Part shown: positions 1 through 8,825 of the stretch, one piece after another
How positions within the stretch are numbered: the stretch's first letter is position 1
Layout of the letters: every line of letters starts with the position of its first letter
Assembly: GCA_029559435.1 (NCBI GenBank)
Contig: JAKQBZ010000075.1
Coordinates: 1 to 34,818 of the forward strand
DNA length: 34,818 bases
Reading direction: 5' to 3'
Origin: Deltaproteobacteria bacterium
GTDB taxonomy: Bacteria; Desulfobacterota; Syntrophorhabdia; Syntrophorhabdales; Syntrophorhabdaceae
Notes under the pieces: generated by a model
Seen by the model: the letters and a program-made list of their open reading frames with translations, nothing else
Databases searched by the model: none
What the model was told of the DNA's origin: nothing
Program-made: the position numbers and the translations under genes

Positions 1-1180
1 TGTTCCTCCCGTTGAAATGCTCTGAATTTATCATCGCGCCGTCGCCCTCGTAAGCCCCCGTCATCTCCCGGGGATCAAGGGTCTTTCCTTCCGGCGCTAT
101 GGTGACGATGACCGGCAGGCCGTATTCTTTTGCAAATTCAAAGTCCCTCTGATCGTGAGCCGGCACTGCCATGATGGCTCCCGTCCCGTATTCCATCAGG
201 ACAAAATTCCCGATATATATCGGTATCTTCATTCCATTCAGAGGATTTATAGCGTACCGCCCGGTAAACACGCCTTCTTTTTCGGTGCTGATCTCGCTCC
301 TGAAACTCCGGTCCTGCGCTTTCACTTTTTCAATAAAAGACGATACCGCTTTTTCCTGGGAAGTTCCCTGCGTAAGCTTTAGCGAAAGCGGGTGCTCCGG
401 CGCGAGCACCATGAATGTCACGCCGTAGAGGGTGTCGGGCCGCGTGGTGAAGATCGTCATGTCAGTCCCGTCTTCCAGCTTGAAATCAACCTCTACGCCG
501 TGGCTTTTGCCGATCCAGTTCTTCTGCATGTGAAGGACCTTTTCCGGCCATCCGGGCAGCTTATCGCAATGCTCATAGAGCTCGTCGGCGTATTTCGTGA
601 TGGCGAAAAACCACTGCGTCAGCTCTTTCTGTATCACTGCCTCGCCGCACCTCCAGCACGCCCCTCCTTCAACCTGTTCATTGGCAAGTACGGTCTGGCA
701 TTTTATGCAATAATTGACGGGCGAGCTCTTCCTGTAAACGAGCCCTTTTTCAAACATCTTCAGGAACATCCACTGTTCCCATTTATAATACTCAACGTCG
801 CATGTGGCTATCTCACGGTCCCAGTCATAGCTGAAGCCAAGCCTCTTCAGCTGCTTTCGCATGTAAGCGATATTATCGTAAGTCCATGCGGCAGGATGTA
901 TGCCGCGCTCTATGGCGGCATTTTCGGCGGGCATGCCGAAGGCGTCCCAGCCCATGGGATGAAGCACATTGTAGCCCCTCATCCTTTTATACCGGGCTAT
1001 CACATCGCCTATGGAATAATTTCGCACATGGCCCATGTGGATCTTGCCGGAGGGATAGGGGAACATCTCGAGGAGGTAATATTTCTTCTTCTCTCCGGCT
1101 TCGCCGACCTTATAGGCCTTATTTTTTTCCCAGAGGGCCTGCCACTTTTCTTCTATGACATGCGGTTCGTAGGGCTTCAT
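1..1180 (-). CDS. leuS: Leucyl-tRNA synthetase, N-terminal part (cut by window edge)
   Basis: Class Ia aminoacyl-tRNA synthetase that charges tRNA-Leu in the cytoplasm. About 393 residues are visible from the start; the C-terminal half lies beyond base 1. The HIGH signature appears as HMGH at residues 48-51 inside [17 protein letters not shown] zinc-type insert with CIKC and CWRC pairs follows, then the editing-domain motif TTRPDTL, which is typical of LeuRS. The ATG at 1180-1178 is preceded by AGGAG at a good distance. It is the last visible gene of the minus-strand hslVU-arg run, 33 bases after argG. Family identity is near certain from the motifs; the only limitation is the truncation by the window edge. 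Confidence 0.96.
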   Translation of the reverse strand, partial: MKPYEPHVIEEKWQALWEKNKAYKVGEAGEKKKYYLLEMFPYPSGKIHMGHVRNYSIGDVIARYKRMRGYNVLHPMGWDAFGMPAENAAIERGIHPAAWTYDNIAYMRKQLKRLGFSYDWDREIATCDVEYYKWEQWMFLKMFEKGLVYRKSSPVNYCIKCQTVLANEQVEGGACWRCGEAVIQKELTQWFFAITKYADELYEHCDKLPGWPEKVLHMQKNWIGKSHGVEVDFKLEDGTDMTIFTTRPDTLYGVTFMVLAPEHPLSLKLTQGTSQEKAVSSFIEKVKAQDRSFRSEISTEKEGVFTGRYAINPLNGMKIPIYIGNFVLMEYGTGAIMAVPAHDQRDFEFAKEYGLPVIVTIAPEGKTLDPREMTGAYEGDGAMINSEHFNGRN

Positions 1181-1213
1181 AACAACTCCTGGCATATAAC
1201 TTCCTGCAATTCA

Positions 1214-2413
1214 TTACCTGTTGAGCATAGCCCTGATCCTGAGCCGCAGGGCGTTAAGCCTTATAAAGCCTCCGGCATCCCGCTGATCATAGACGGCGTC
1301 TTTGTCGAAGGTTGCAAAATCTTTCATGTACAACGAGTTGTCCGATCTTCTTCCTGTTGCGGTGCAATTACCTTTGTATAGCTTCATCTTCACCGTTCCC
1401 GTTACATTTTTCTGGGTTTCGTCGACAAGGGCCTTCAGGACCTTCATCTCCGGCGAGTACCAGAACCCATAATAGATGAGCTCGGCAATCTTCGGGACAA
1501 GGCTGTCGCGCATGTGCATAACTTCCCTGTCCATGGTGATCGACTCCATTGCCCTGTGGGCGGCATGGAGTATCGTACAGCCGGGCGTCTCATACACTCC
1601 CCTCGATTTCATACCAACAAAGCGGTTCTCGACGATATCGAACCTTCCCACGCCGTTCTCTCCTCCTGCCTTATTCAGGAATGCGACGATCTCAAAGGGG
1701 GACATCGGCTTCCCGTCTATTCTTACAGGGTTCCCTTCCTGAAAATCGATCTCAATATAGCACGGCGCATCCGGCGCCTTTTCCGGCGATACGGTTGTCA
1801 GGAACATATCTTCGCTCGGCTCCATCCAGGGATCCTCGAGGATCCCGCCCTCGTAGCTGATGTGCATGAGATTCCTGTCCATGCTGTAAGGCTTCGCCTT
1901 GCTTACAGGCACATCGATGCCGTGCTGCCGGGCATAATCGATAAGCTCTTCCCTTGACGCAAAGCTCCATTCCCTCCAGGGGGCTATTATCCTGATATTT
2001 GGCTCAAAGGCATAGTACGTGAGCTCAAAACGCACCTGGTCGTTTCCTTTTCCGGTCGAACCGTGGGAGACTGCATCGGCATTTTCCATCCTGGCTATCT
2101 CGATCTGTCTTTTTGCGATGAGGGGCCTCGCGATCGATGTCCCCATAAGGTATCCGCCCTCATACACGGCATTGGCCTTTATGGCAAAAAATATAAAGTC
2201 CCTCGCAAACTCCTCCCGCAGGTCCTCGATATACACCTTTGAAGCGCCTGTCTTTATGGCCTTTTCCTCGAGGCCTGCAAGCTCTTCCGCCTGTCCCACA
2301 TCGGCGGCATAGGCGATCACCTCGCAGCCATACTGCTCTTTAAGCCACTTCACTATGACCGATGTGTCAAGGCCGCCGGAATACGCGAGGACAACCTTCT
2401 TTACTGCTCCCAT
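1214..2413 (-). CDS. argG: Argininosuccinate synthase
   Basis: Condenses citrulline and aspartate with ATP to argininosuccinate, the penultimate step of arginine synthesis. The protein is about 399 aa, the usual size. The ATP-pyrophosphatase P-loop AYSGGLDTS lies at residues 10-18, and [12 protein letters not shown], the citrulline/aspartate-binding region, follows around residue 115. Three in-frame starts are clustered (TTG 2419, ATG 2416, ATG 2413). GGAGG at 2425-2421 is 7 bases from the ATG at 2413 and 4 from the one at 2416, so 2413 is preferred. It follows argF after 58 bases and precedes leuS. No argininosuccinate lyase gene (argH) lies in this unit. Confidence 0.96.
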   Translation of the reverse strand: MGAVKKVVLAYSGGLDTSVIVKWLKEQYGCEVIAYAADVGQAEELAGLEEKAIKTGASKVYIEDLREEFARDFIFFAIKANAVYEGGYLMGTSIARPLIAKRQIEIARMENADAVSHGSTGKGNDQVRFELTYYAFEPNIRIIAPWREWSFASREELIDYARQHGIDVPVSKAKPYSMDRNLMHISYEGGILEDPWMEPSEDMFLTTVSPEKAPDAPCYIEIDFQEGNPVRIDGKPMSPFEIVAFLNKAGGENGVGRFDIVENRFVGMKSRGVYETPGCTILHAAHRAMESITMDREVMHMRDSLVPKIAELIYYGFWYSPEMKVLKALVDETQKNVTGTVKMKLYKGNCTATGRRSDNSLYMKDFATFDKDAVYDQRDAGGFIRLNALRLRIRAMLNR

Positions 2414-2471
2414 CATCAAACCTCCAATTAATGCAGCTCATGGCTGACGGCAAAAACTTTAAAACCATGAA

Positions 2472-3386
2472 CTATGAGCTGTTCTTTATCAGCCACTCCA
2501 GCAGCGCCTTCTGCACGTGGAGCCTGTTTTCCGCCTGCGTGAATATTACATCATTGTATTTTTCAAATATATCTTCCGAGATCTCTTCGCCCCTGTATGC
2601 AGGCAGGCAGTGCATGACAATTGCGTTCCTTTTTGCCGACCTCACCAGCCTTTCATCGACCTTATAGCCGGCGAAAACCTGCCTGCGTTTTTTCTTCTCG
2701 CTTTCCTGGCCCATGCTTACCCAGACGTCGGTGTAGATTACATCCGCGCTTTTCACCGCGTCGTAAGGGTCTGTTACGAGATGAAAACGCTTGTTTGCTG
2801 CGGCCTTCTCCAACAGGTCCTTCGCCGGGCTGTACCCTCTGGGCGTAGCGACGGCAAGGTCCAGCTTGAAAAGGATCGATGCCTCCAGCCAGGAATTTGC
2901 AACGTTGTTCCCGTCGCCGACGTATGCAATTTTAACGTCCCTGAAATTGCCCTTGTACTCTTCGATCGTAAAGAGATCGGCAAGGGTCTGGCAAGGGTGG
3001 CAGTGGTCGGAAAGGCCATTGATAACAGGCACAGCAGACCACTTTGCAAGCTCCTCCACGACGTCCTGCCGGTATGTCCTTATCATGACGGCATCCACGT
3101 ACCTGCCCAGTACGCGGGCGGTATCCCTGACAGGCTCGCCCCTCCCTATCTGGGTCTCCCCGGGGCTTAAGAATACGGCATTGCCGCCAAGCTCGCGCAT
3201 GCCGACCTCGAATGAAAGCCGCGTGCGCGTCGATGCCTTTTCAAAGATCATGGCGAGGGTTTTCCCGGCAAGGGGAAGGCGGGCACGCTTCGCGGCCCTG
3301 TGTCTTTTCAGGTAGTGCGCCCTCTTTAAGAGGTGCTCGCACTCCTTCGCGCTGATATCGAGCAGTTTGGTAAAATCCCTTTTCAA
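2472..3386 (-). CDS. argF: Ornithine carbamoyltransferase
   Basis: Transfers the carbamoyl group of carbamoyl phosphate to ornithine, giving citrulline. The protein is 304 aa, standard for the anabolic enzyme. Motifs in order are the carbamoyl-phosphate loop STRTRLSFE near residue 53, HCHPCQTLADL in the middle and the ornithine loop MHCLPAYRGEE near the C-terminus. The start is TTG, shared with the argD stop in the overlapping string TTGA (3386-3383). An upstream AAGGA lies 7 bases from the TTG, and no better downstream start exists without losing conserved sequence. The 4-base overlap implies translational coupling to argD. Confidence 0.96.
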   Translation of the reverse strand: MKRDFTKLLDISAKECEHLLKRAHYLKRHRAAKRARLPLAGKTLAMIFEKASTRTRLSFEVGMRELGGNAVFLSPGETQIGRGEPVRDTARVLGRYVDAVMIRTYRQDVVEELAKWSAVPVINGLSDHCHPCQTLADLFTIEEYKGNFRDVKIAYVGDGNNVANSWLEASILFKLDLAVATPRGYSPAKDLLEKAAANKRFHLVTDPYDAVKSADVIYTDVWVSMGQESEKKKRRQVFAGYKVDERLVRSAKRNAIVMHCLPAYRGEEISEDIFEKYNDVIFTQAENRLHVQKALLEWLIKNSS

Positions 3387-4576
3387 CTCTTTTTCCTTTC
3401 AAAGATCCTGTTCGCGATGTCGATGAAAATATCAATCTCTTCTTTCTTCACGATCAAGGGGGGCACCAGCCTCAGGACCTTGCCTTTCACGCAATTAACG
3501 ATTATGCCCTCCTTCAAAAATTCTTTGACGAGCTCATCGCCGTCAATGGAGAGCTCAACTCCCCATATCAGGCCCATGCCCCTGACGTCAACAATAAAAG
3601 GGTAGCGCTTTTTGAGCGACAGGAGCCCCTTGCGCAGGTACTTCCCTGTTTCTTCGCAACGCTCGATGATCTTTTCATCGATGAGGGTGTTGAGGGTTGC
3701 CGTTATCGCAGCAGCTCCGATCGGGCTGCCTCCAAAAGTTGACGCATGCGTTCCGGGGACGAATGCCTCCATGACATGTTCCTTTCCGATAATGGCTCCC
3801 ACGGGAAGCCCGCTGCCCAGCGCCTTCGCAAGGCTTATGATGTCGGGCTCTATGTCATAATGTTCATAGGCAAAGAATTTCCCGGTCCTTCCTATCCCCG
3901 TCTGCACTTCGTCAATGATAAGAAGTATGTCCTTGCCTGCCGTTATATCGCGAAGCTTTTTCACGTATTCCTTTTTTGCAGGGTATACGCCGCCTTCAGC
4001 CTGTATAAGCTCGATCATCACAGCGCAGGTCTTTCCGCTTAAGCGCTCTGCCACCAGGTCGATCCTGTTGAAGGGCACGCAGATAAACCCTTCCAGCAAG
4101 GGCGCAAAGCCTTCCTGGAATTTTGGCTGGCCCGTTGCCGATACGGTGGCAAGCGTCCTGCCGTGGAAGGAATTTTCCATAACGATGATCTCGTGGCGCC
4201 CCTCGCCGTATTTCTTCCAGGAATAACGGCGGGCGAGCTTTATGGCAGCTTCGTTTGCCTCGGCGCCGCTGTTGCAGAAAAAGACCTTGTCGCCGAATGA
4301 GTGCTCCACGAGTATCTCCGCAGCCTTGACCTGGGGCTCTGTATAGAAGAGGTTCGATACGTGGAAAAGCTTATTCGCCTGCGCAATGATCCCGTCGCGC
4401 ACGTTCGGGTTGGCATGGCCGAGGCTGCAGACGGCGATGCCCGCAAGAAAATCAAGGTAGCGCCTGCCATCAAGATCCCACAGCCAGCACCCTTCCCCCT
4501 TTGTTACAACGATGGGAAACCTTGTATAGGTGTTCGCGATATACTGTTGGGCCTTTTTAATCAACGTCTCCTGCAT
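3383..4576 (-). CDS. argD: Acetylornithine aminotransferase
   Basis: PLP-dependent class III aminotransferase that converts N-acetylglutamate semialdehyde to N-acetylornithine. The protein is 397 aa. The substrate/PLP region FCNSGAEANEAAIKLAR, the acidic IIDEVQTGIGRTG segment and the Schiff-base lysine in SLAKALGSGLPVGA are all visible. Its ATG overlaps the argB stop by one base (TAATG at 4578-4574) with AGGAG 7 bases upstream. The same enzyme often also serves as N-succinyl-diaminopimelate aminotransferase in lysine synthesis; the sequence alone does not decide this. The surrounding argB, argF and argG genes support the arginine role. Confidence 0.95.
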   Translation of the reverse strand: MQETLIKKAQQYIANTYTRFPIVVTKGEGCWLWDLDGRRYLDFLAGIAVCSLGHANPNVRDGIIAQANKLFHVSNLFYTEPQVKAAEILVEHSFGDKVFFCNSGAEANEAAIKLARRYSWKKYGEGRHEIIVMENSFHGRTLATVSATGQPKFQEGFAPLLEGFICVPFNRIDLVAERLSGKTCAVMIELIQAEGGVYPAKKEYVKKLRDITAGKDILLIIDEVQTGIGRTGKFFAYEHYDIEPDIISLAKALGSGLPVGAIIGKEHVMEAFVPGTHASTFGGSPIGAAAITATLNTLIDEKIIERCEETGKYLRKGLLSLKKRYPFIVDVRGMGLIWGVELSIDGDELVKEFLKEGIIVNCVKGKVLRLVPPLIVKKEEIDIFIDIANRIFERKKS

Positions 4577-5424
4577 TATCGATCTCCTACTATTTCCGTA
4601 CCGACCCCCGCATCGGTGAAAACCTCAAGGAGGATGGCATGCGGGATTCTTCCGTCAAGGATATGGGCCTCCCCGACGCCTCCCCACAACGCGTCGATAC
4701 AGCATTTTACCTTTGGTATCATGCCGCCTGAAACAACCTTTTTGTCGATGAGCTTTTCTATCTCGGCACGCTTTAGCGTGGAGATAAGCTTGCCCTTTCC
4801 GTCAAGAACGCCTTCAACATCGGTAAGAAGGATAAACTTTTTTGCCGAGAGCGCCTTGGCAATGCTCCCGGCGGCGGTGTCGGCGTTGATATTATAGGAA
4901 TTGCCGTCAACCCCGTCAGCGATCGGAGCTATAACGGGTATATACCCGTGGCCGCTAATGTTCTGAATGATCGCCACGTCGACCGTAACGATCTCGCCCA
5001 CCAGCCCTATGTCCTTGCCTTTCACCTTTTTTGCGACAAGGAGCCTTCCGTCCTTGCCTGACAGGCCGATCGCCTTCCCCCCCATGTCGTTGATGTTCTT
5101 CACGATCTCTTTATTTACAAGGCCGGACAGGACCATCTCCACTACTTCGAGGGTCTTGCTATCGGTGACCCTGAGGCCATCAATGAACTTCGTTGGTATC
5201 TCCAGGTCTTTCAGGAGCCTGCCGATCATGGGCCCGCCGCCGTGAACGATGACAGGGTTTATCCCTACATATTTCAGGAGAGAAACGTCCTTCGCAAATT
5301 CCTTCTTCAGCCCTTCCTCCTCCATGGCCGCCCCGCCGTATTTGATCACAAAGGTGGAGCCGGTAAATTTCTTGATATAAGGAAGCGCCTCAAGTAATGT
5401 CTGTACCTTTAGCTTATCGCCCAT
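4576..5424 (-). CDS. argB: Acetylglutamate kinase
   Basis: Phosphorylates N-acetylglutamate, the committed step of arginine synthesis. The protein is 282 aa. Amino-acid-kinase motifs KYGGAAM (about residue 24), VHGGGPMIGRLL (about 60) and the DVEGVLDGKGKL segment are present. Before the first beta strand there is an N-terminal helix (about residues 5-20). In this family that helix is found in hexameric, arginine-inhibited enzymes and is absent from the E. coli type, so feedback inhibition by arginine is likely (inference). ATG at 5424 with AAGGA 8 bases upstream; 26 bases follow hslU. Confidence 0.96.
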   Translation of the reverse strand: MGDKLKVQTLLEALPYIKKFTGSTFVIKYGGAAMEEEGLKKEFAKDVSLLKYVGINPVIVHGGGPMIGRLLKDLEIPTKFIDGLRVTDSKTLEVVEMVLSGLVNKEIVKNINDMGGKAIGLSGKDGRLLVAKKVKGKDIGLVGEIVTVDVAIIQNISGHGYIPVIAPIADGVDGNSYNINADTAAGSIAKALSAKKFILLTDVEGVLDGKGKLISTLKRAEIEKLIDKKVVSGGMIPKVKCCIDALWGGVGEAHILDGRIPHAILLEVFTDAGVGTEIVGDR

Positions 5425-5450
5425 AGTCGAATCCTTCGGATCAGTTTATC

Positions 5451-6782
5451 TTACAGTATATACCTGCTGAGATCTTCTTTCTCCAGAAATTCTCCCAGCT
5501 TTTCCCTCACGTAGCCCTTCGTAATGGTAATAGCTCTTTCCCGCGTATCGGGCGCCGAGAAGGATATGTCCTCAAGGAGCTTTTCCATAACCGTGTACAG
5601 CCTCCTGGCGCCGATATTCTCCGCCATCTCGTTGATCCTCTGTGCGATATCGGTGATCTCCTCGACCGCCTCTTTCTCAAATTCGAGGTCGATCTCTTCC
5701 GTCTTGAGGAGGGCCTTGTACTGCTTGATAAGGGCATTCTCCGGCTCGGTGATGATCCTGTAAAAATCCTCTTTCGTCAGCGCGTCGAGCTCGACCCTGA
5801 TCGGAAACCTTCCCTGCAATTCCGGTATGAGGTCGGAAGGTTTGGACATGTGAAACGCGCCAGCCGCTATGAAAAGGACATGGTCGGTTCTGACCATCCC
5901 GTACTTTGTCGTTACCGTCGTCCCCTCAACGATAGGCAGTATGTCCCTTTGCACGCCTTCTCTCGATACATCAGGCCCATGGCCGTGATCCCGGCTTGCG
6001 ATCTTATCTATCTCGTCGAGGAATATGATGCCCGATTGTTCGACCTTCTCGACGGCGTCCTTGGTAACCCTGTCCATATCGATCAGCTTCTTCGATTCCT
6101 CCTGGACCAGGTGTTCATATGCCTCGCCGACCTTCATCCTTCTTTTCTTCGTCTTTTTCGGAAGCATATTCCCGAAGATGTCCCTCAGCTGCATGTCCAT
6201 CTCTTCCATCCCCGACGCGGAGAATATCTCTATCATAGGGAGCGCCCTGTCGGGCACCTCAAGCTCAACGAGCCTGTCCTTTAGTTGGCCGGCCTTCAAA
6301 CGGCTTCTCATTTTTTCCCGCGAAAGGTCGGCCGCCTCCAGCTCTTCCTGGCCTCCCGGGGCCTTCCTCGCGGGGAGCAGTATGTCGAGGATCCTCTCCT
6401 CGGCTATCTCTGCCGCCTTTTCCATGACAAGCTCCTGCTCTTCTTTTCTCACCATGCTGATGGCAAGCTCCGCAAGGTCCCGTATCATCGATTCAACATC
6501 CCTTCCGACATACCCTACCTCTGTAAATTTTGTCGCCTCTATCTTCAGGAACGGTGCGTTTGCGAGCTTTGCAAGGCGCCTCGCGATCTCTGTCTTTCCG
6601 ACGCCCGTAGGGCCGATCATAATAATGTTCTTCGGCGCTATTTCATCGCGGAGCTCTTTCGGGATCATCTGCCTTCGCCACCGGTTGCGGAGCGCCACAG
6701 CAACGGCCTTCTTCGCCTTGTTCTGGCCTATGATGAACCTGTCAAGCTCCTCCATGATCTGCCTTGGCGTCAACGTCTTCAT
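5451..6782 (-). CDS. hslU: HslU, ATPase subunit of the HslUV protease
   Basis: AAA+ unfoldase of the Clp family that forms a hexamer, unfolds substrates and feeds them into the HslV chamber. The protein is 443 aa. Walker A GPTGVGKT lies at residues 57-64, the pore-loop GYVGRDVES follows, then the intermediate I-domain, Walker [15 protein letters not shown], and the sensor/C-domain ending in LSRYIL. That C-terminal tail docks into HslV in the known complexes. The ATG directly abuts the hslV stop (6783), so the two are translated together. Identification is secure. Confidence 0.97.
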   Translation of the reverse strand: MKTLTPRQIMEELDRFIIGQNKAKKAVAVALRNRWRRQMIPKELRDEIAPKNIIMIGPTGVGKTEIARRLAKLANAPFLKIEATKFTEVGYVGRDVESMIRDLAELAISMVRKEEQELVMEKAAEIAEERILDILLPARKAPGGQEELEAADLSREKMRSRLKAGQLKDRLVELEVPDRALPMIEIFSASGMEEMDMQLRDIFGNMLPKKTKKRRMKVGEAYEHLVQEESKKLIDMDRVTKDAVEKVEQSGIIFLDEIDKIASRDHGHGPDVSREGVQRDILPIVEGTTVTTKYGMVRTDHVLFIAAGAFHMSKPSDLIPELQGRFPIRVELDALTKEDFYRIITEPENALIKQYKALLKTEEIDLEFEKEAVEEITDIAQRINEMAENIGARRLYTVMEKLLEDISFSAPDTRERAITITKGYVREKLGEFLEKEDLSRYIL

Positions 6783-7307
6783 TTAAAGCTCCTCAATTAC
6801 GATCCGGTCGTTCGTGTAGATGCATATCTCCGCTGCGATGGACATCGACTCCCTCACAATCTCAGGTGCGGCAAGGTCGGTGTGTTTTATAAGCGCCTTC
6901 GCGGCAGCCTGCGCATATGCCCCGCCGGAGCCGATTGCAGCCACTCCGTCATCAGGCTCAACAACATCTCCTGTTCCTGAAAGGATCAGCGTGTGGTCCC
7001 TGTCGGCCACTATCAGGAGGGCCTCAAGCCGCCTCAAAAATTTGTCCGTCCTCCAGTCTTTCGCAAGTTCAACTGCCGCCCTTGTCAAATTTCCGTTGTA
7101 CTGCTCGAGCTTTTTTTCAAAACGCTCGAAAAGGGTAAACGCATCGGCCGTGGAGCCTGCAAACCCTGCAAGGCATTTGTCCTGATAAAGCCTCCTCACC
7201 TTCTTTGCCGTATGCTTTACTACCGTTGACTGCATCGTAACCTGCCCGTCGCCGCCAATAGCAATCTTCCCTTTATGTCTGACGCATAATATAGTTGTCG
7301 CTTCCAT
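6783..7307 (-). CDS. hslV: HslV, proteolytic subunit of the HslUV protease
   Basis: Threonine protease related to proteasome beta subunits; it forms a double-hexamer chamber capped by HslU. The protein is 174 aa. The conserved N-terminus [21 protein letters not shown] begins at residue 4, so three residues (MEA) would have to be removed to free the catalytic Thr4; most relatives need only Met removal. The [11 protein letters not shown] segment is also typical. ATG at 7307 with AAGAAGG upstream inside the end of the xer gene; only one base separates the two genes. Confidence 0.97.
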   Translation of the reverse strand: MEATTILCVRHKGKIAIGGDGQVTMQSTVVKHTAKKVRRLYQDKCLAGFAGSTADAFTLFERFEKKLEQYNGNLTRAAVELAKDWRTDKFLRRLEALLIVADRDHTLILSGTGDVVEPDDGVAAIGSGGAYAQAAAKALIKHTDLAAPEIVRESMSIAAEICIYTNDRIVIEEL

Positions 7308-7308
7308 T

Positions 7309-8196
7309 TTACCTTCTTGGGTGGGATTTATCGTATATCTCCATCAATTTGTCCATGGAGATATGGGTATATTTTTGCGTCGTTGAAAGCTTTGAGTGGC
7401 CAAGCAGCTCCTGAATGCTTCTCAGGTCCGCCCCGCTATCGAGCAGATGGGTAGCAAATGAATGACGTATCCCGTGGAGAGAAAGATTCTTGAAAAGCTG
7501 CGCCTTTAACTGATGCTTTTTCATGATCTTCAACAAACCCCTGTATGACAACCTGCCGCCTCGTATGTTCATAAAAAGCGGCTTGCCCGGCCCGTCCTTG
7601 CCCATCTCTTTTACGGTACCCCTGTATTCTTCAAGGGCGCTCTTCGCCTTTTCGCCAAAGGGTACTATGCGCTCTTTTCCGCCTTTTCCCCTTATCTTTA
7701 TCCACATCCCGTCGAGGTGGAGGTCGTCTATGTCCAGGTTGAGGACCTCCTGAGCCCTCGTGCCCGTTGAATACATAAGCTCGAAGATCGCCCGGTTTCT
7801 GATGTTCAGCCACCCCTCCTTGGGGAGAAAATCGAGGAAGTGGAACATCTCATCGATCGTGTAGAACTTTGGAAGGTTCTTTTCGATCTTCGGGTTTTTT
7901 ATGACCAGCGCGGTATTCTCCTCCGTATAGCCTTTTCGCTTCATGAATTTAAAAAAGACCTTGATGGCCGAAACCTTTCGCGAAAGGGAAGATTTTTTTA
8001 GGTTCTTGTAAATGCTGACGATATAGGCCCTTATGGTGTTGTGGTCGATCGCATCGTAGGAGCTCTTGTCGATAAAGGCTATGAAGTCCTCAATATCGCC
8101 CTTGTATGCCCGTTTCGTGTTGTACGGGGAGCCCTTTTCGCGCTCCAGATATTTATAAAATTCTTTCGCTGCAGATTTTACCGCGTGCTTATCCAT
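7309..8196 (-). CDS. xerC: Tyrosine recombinase XerC/XerD family
   Basis: Site-specific recombinase of the Xer type, which in most bacteria resolves chromosome dimers at dif. The protein is 295 aa with an N-terminal SAM-like core-binding domain (residues 7-95) and a C-terminal catalytic domain. The complete catalytic set is seen: R147 (STGTRAQE), K171 (GKGGKER), H241 and R244 ([11 protein letters not shown]), H267 (LLGHSKL) and Tyr276 (TTQKYTH). Position upstream of hslVU is a familiar arrangement. No mobile-element boundary is visible, so a housekeeping role is more likely than an integrase. Whether it corresponds to XerC or XerD cannot be told. There is no clear ribosome binding site; see the promoter entry. 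Confidence 0.88.
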   Translation of the reverse strand: MDKHAVKSAAKEFYKYLEREKGSPYNTKRAYKGDIEDFIAFIDKSSYDAIDHNTIRAYIVSIYKNLKKSSLSRKVSAIKVFFKFMKRKGYTEENTALVIKNPKIEKNLPKFYTIDEMFHFLDFLPKEGWLNIRNRAIFELMYSTGTRAQEVLNLDIDDLHLDGMWIKIRGKGGKERIVPFGEKAKSALEEYRGTVKEMGKDGPGKPLFMNIRGGRLSYRGLLKIMKKHQLKAQLFKNLSLHGIRHSFATHLLDSGADLRSIQELLGHSKLSTTQKYTHISMDKLMEIYDKSHPRR

Positions 8197-8205
8197 GAGA
8201 TAACT

Positions 8206-8233
8206 ATTTTATAATTTTTTCCCAAATAATCAA
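8206..8233 (-). promoter_or_regulatory. Candidate sigma-70 promoter for the xer-hslVU-arg operon
   Basis: On the minus strand TTGATT (8233-8228) and TAAAAT (8211-8206) are separated by 16 bases. The predicted start of transcription, about 7 bases past the -10 box, falls only 2-4 bases before the xer ATG at 8196. Together with the lack of a Shine-Dalgarno sequence this suggests a leaderless or near-leaderless message. Seen by eye only; strength unknown. Confidence 0.4.
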
Positions 8234-8304
8234 GTAAATTCAAAGAATTCGTGACGCCTTCCCATCGGCCGGCGACAGCATTGCTTTACCTGTGCCCGCT
8301 TTGA

Positions 8305-8342
8305 TCGACACAATTGTCGATGAGAACATGATAACTTCGACA
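8305..8342. promoter_or_regulatory. Candidate activator-binding site for the orphan sigma-54 promoter
   Basis: TCGACA (8305-8310) and TGTCGA (8315-8320) form a perfect inverted repeat around CAAT. A further TCGACA stands at 8337-8342, 32 bases (about three helical turns) after the first. The palindrome is centred about 115 bases upstream of the -24 element, the usual distance for a sigma-54 enhancer, with AT-rich DNA between. It differs from the ATATTGCA-type sites near the NifX island, so a different activator would be expected. Confidence 0.45.
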
Positions 8343-8427
8343 TTTTTTTCCTGATCTATTCTATCGTCTTTGCCACCATAAATATTATTAAACAATGATA
8401 ACGTTCGGTTGCAGATAAGCCACGGTG

Positions 8428-8443
8428 TGGCACGATCTTTGCT
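8428..8443 (+). promoter_or_regulatory. Sigma-54 (-24/-12) promoter without a downstream protein gene
   Basis: TGGCAC-gatct-TTGCT matches the RpoN consensus at every key base: GG at 8429-8430 and GC at 8441-8442 with the required 10 bases between. The predicted start of transcription is near 8454. Downstream there is no open reading frame with a ribosome binding site, only a hairpin and T-run. Confidence 0.75.
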
Positions 8444-8453
8444 ATTACAAATT

Positions 8454-8518
8454 ATATAACAAGGGGCAAGACATTCTTCATCCCCCCACCCTTCCGATCT
8501 TGCCCCTCCCCTTTTTTT
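8454..8518 (+). ncRNA. Predicted sigma-54-dependent small RNA with C-rich loop
   Basis: From the predicted start near 8454 the transcript would run 7-8 nt, then fold AGGGGCAAGA (8462-8471) against TCTTGCCCCT (8498-8507), a perfect 10-bp stem, and end after CCCC in seven T residues (8512-8518). The 26-nt loop is pyrimidine-rich and contains a run of six C residues, then ACCC and CTTCC. C-rich unpaired loops of this kind pair with purine-rich ribosome binding sites in known bacterial small RNAs, so a role as an antisense regulator is possible (inference). No known RNA family is recognised. Confidence 0.5.
8462..8518 (+). terminator. Hairpin plus T-run ending the predicted small RNA
   Basis: Perfect 10-bp stem (8462-8471 with 8498-8507) with a 26-nt loop. 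Four bases separate the stem from a run of seven T. The large loop is atypical for a simple intrinsic terminator. An alternative pairing of AAGGGG (8461-8466) with CCCCTT (8508-8513) would place the stem flush against the T-run. Confidence 0.5.
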
Positions 8519-8583
8519 AAAACAAGCATGAAATCCTAAGCATCAAATCAGAAACGAATCCAAATATTCAAAATTCAAAACGT

Positions 8584-8622
8584 CCCCCCTCTCCCTGGCC
8601 CTCTCCCGCAGGGGGAGAGGGG
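8584..8622. repeat. Dispersed GC-rich hairpin repeat, copy 1
   Basis: CCCTCTCCC (8599-8607) pairs with GGGAGAGGG (8613-8621), preceded by CCCCCCTCTCCCTGG. The same word family recurs at 17883-17912 and 22085-22124, each time between genes. This resembles widespread REP-like palindromes of bacterial chromosomes. Confidence 0.6.
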
Positions 8623-8785
8623 ATGTACCCGGTCTAAACTGTAAAGGATGTCTTAGTTGCACATGTTGCTATGACCCTTTTGGGAGGGAAGAATGTTGCC
8701 CCGAGGCGCGGCATGGGTCATTTTTGAGGATTGTCCCTCCTTCGTCAGGATTGAACCTTGCGATATTAGGATTTCGGATCTCATT

Positions 8786-8825
8786 GCGATATACGAACTA
8801 CGATATACTATATACTATGAGCTAT
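8786..8825. repeat. GATATACGAACTACG-type intergenic repeat, copy 1
   Basis: GCGATATACGAACTACGATA followed by TACTATATACTATGAGC. Related copies lie at 12946-12970 and 20974-21004, and in reverse orientation at 34523-34554. All four are intergenic and close to gene ends or starts. Function unknown. Confidence 0.55.

Larger units (their letters stand above)
8197..8825. other. Long gene-free interval between xer and der
   Basis: About 630 bases with no credible protein gene. From left to right it holds the xer promoter, a TCGACA-CAAT-TGTCGA palindrome with a third TCGACA half-site, an AT-rich stretch, a sigma-54 promoter, a predicted small RNA with terminator, a degenerate TTCAAAATTCAAA-type repeat (8531-8582), a CCCTCTCCC/GGGAGAGGG hairpin (8584-8622) and a GATATACGAACTACG-type repeat (8786-8825). 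Both flanking protein genes lie on the minus strand, so the plus-strand sigma-54 promoter serves neither. Confidence 0.8.

Noticed and set aside
392-1381. Long plus-strand open frame of 329 codons
   Set aside because: It is antisense to leuS and argG, whose motifs on the minus strand are unmistakable; the plus-strand translation shows no domain.
7309-8196. Phage or integrative-element integrase
   Set aside because: The recombinase sits in a housekeeping operon with hslVU, and no attachment-site repeats, tRNA gene or phage genes are seen nearby.
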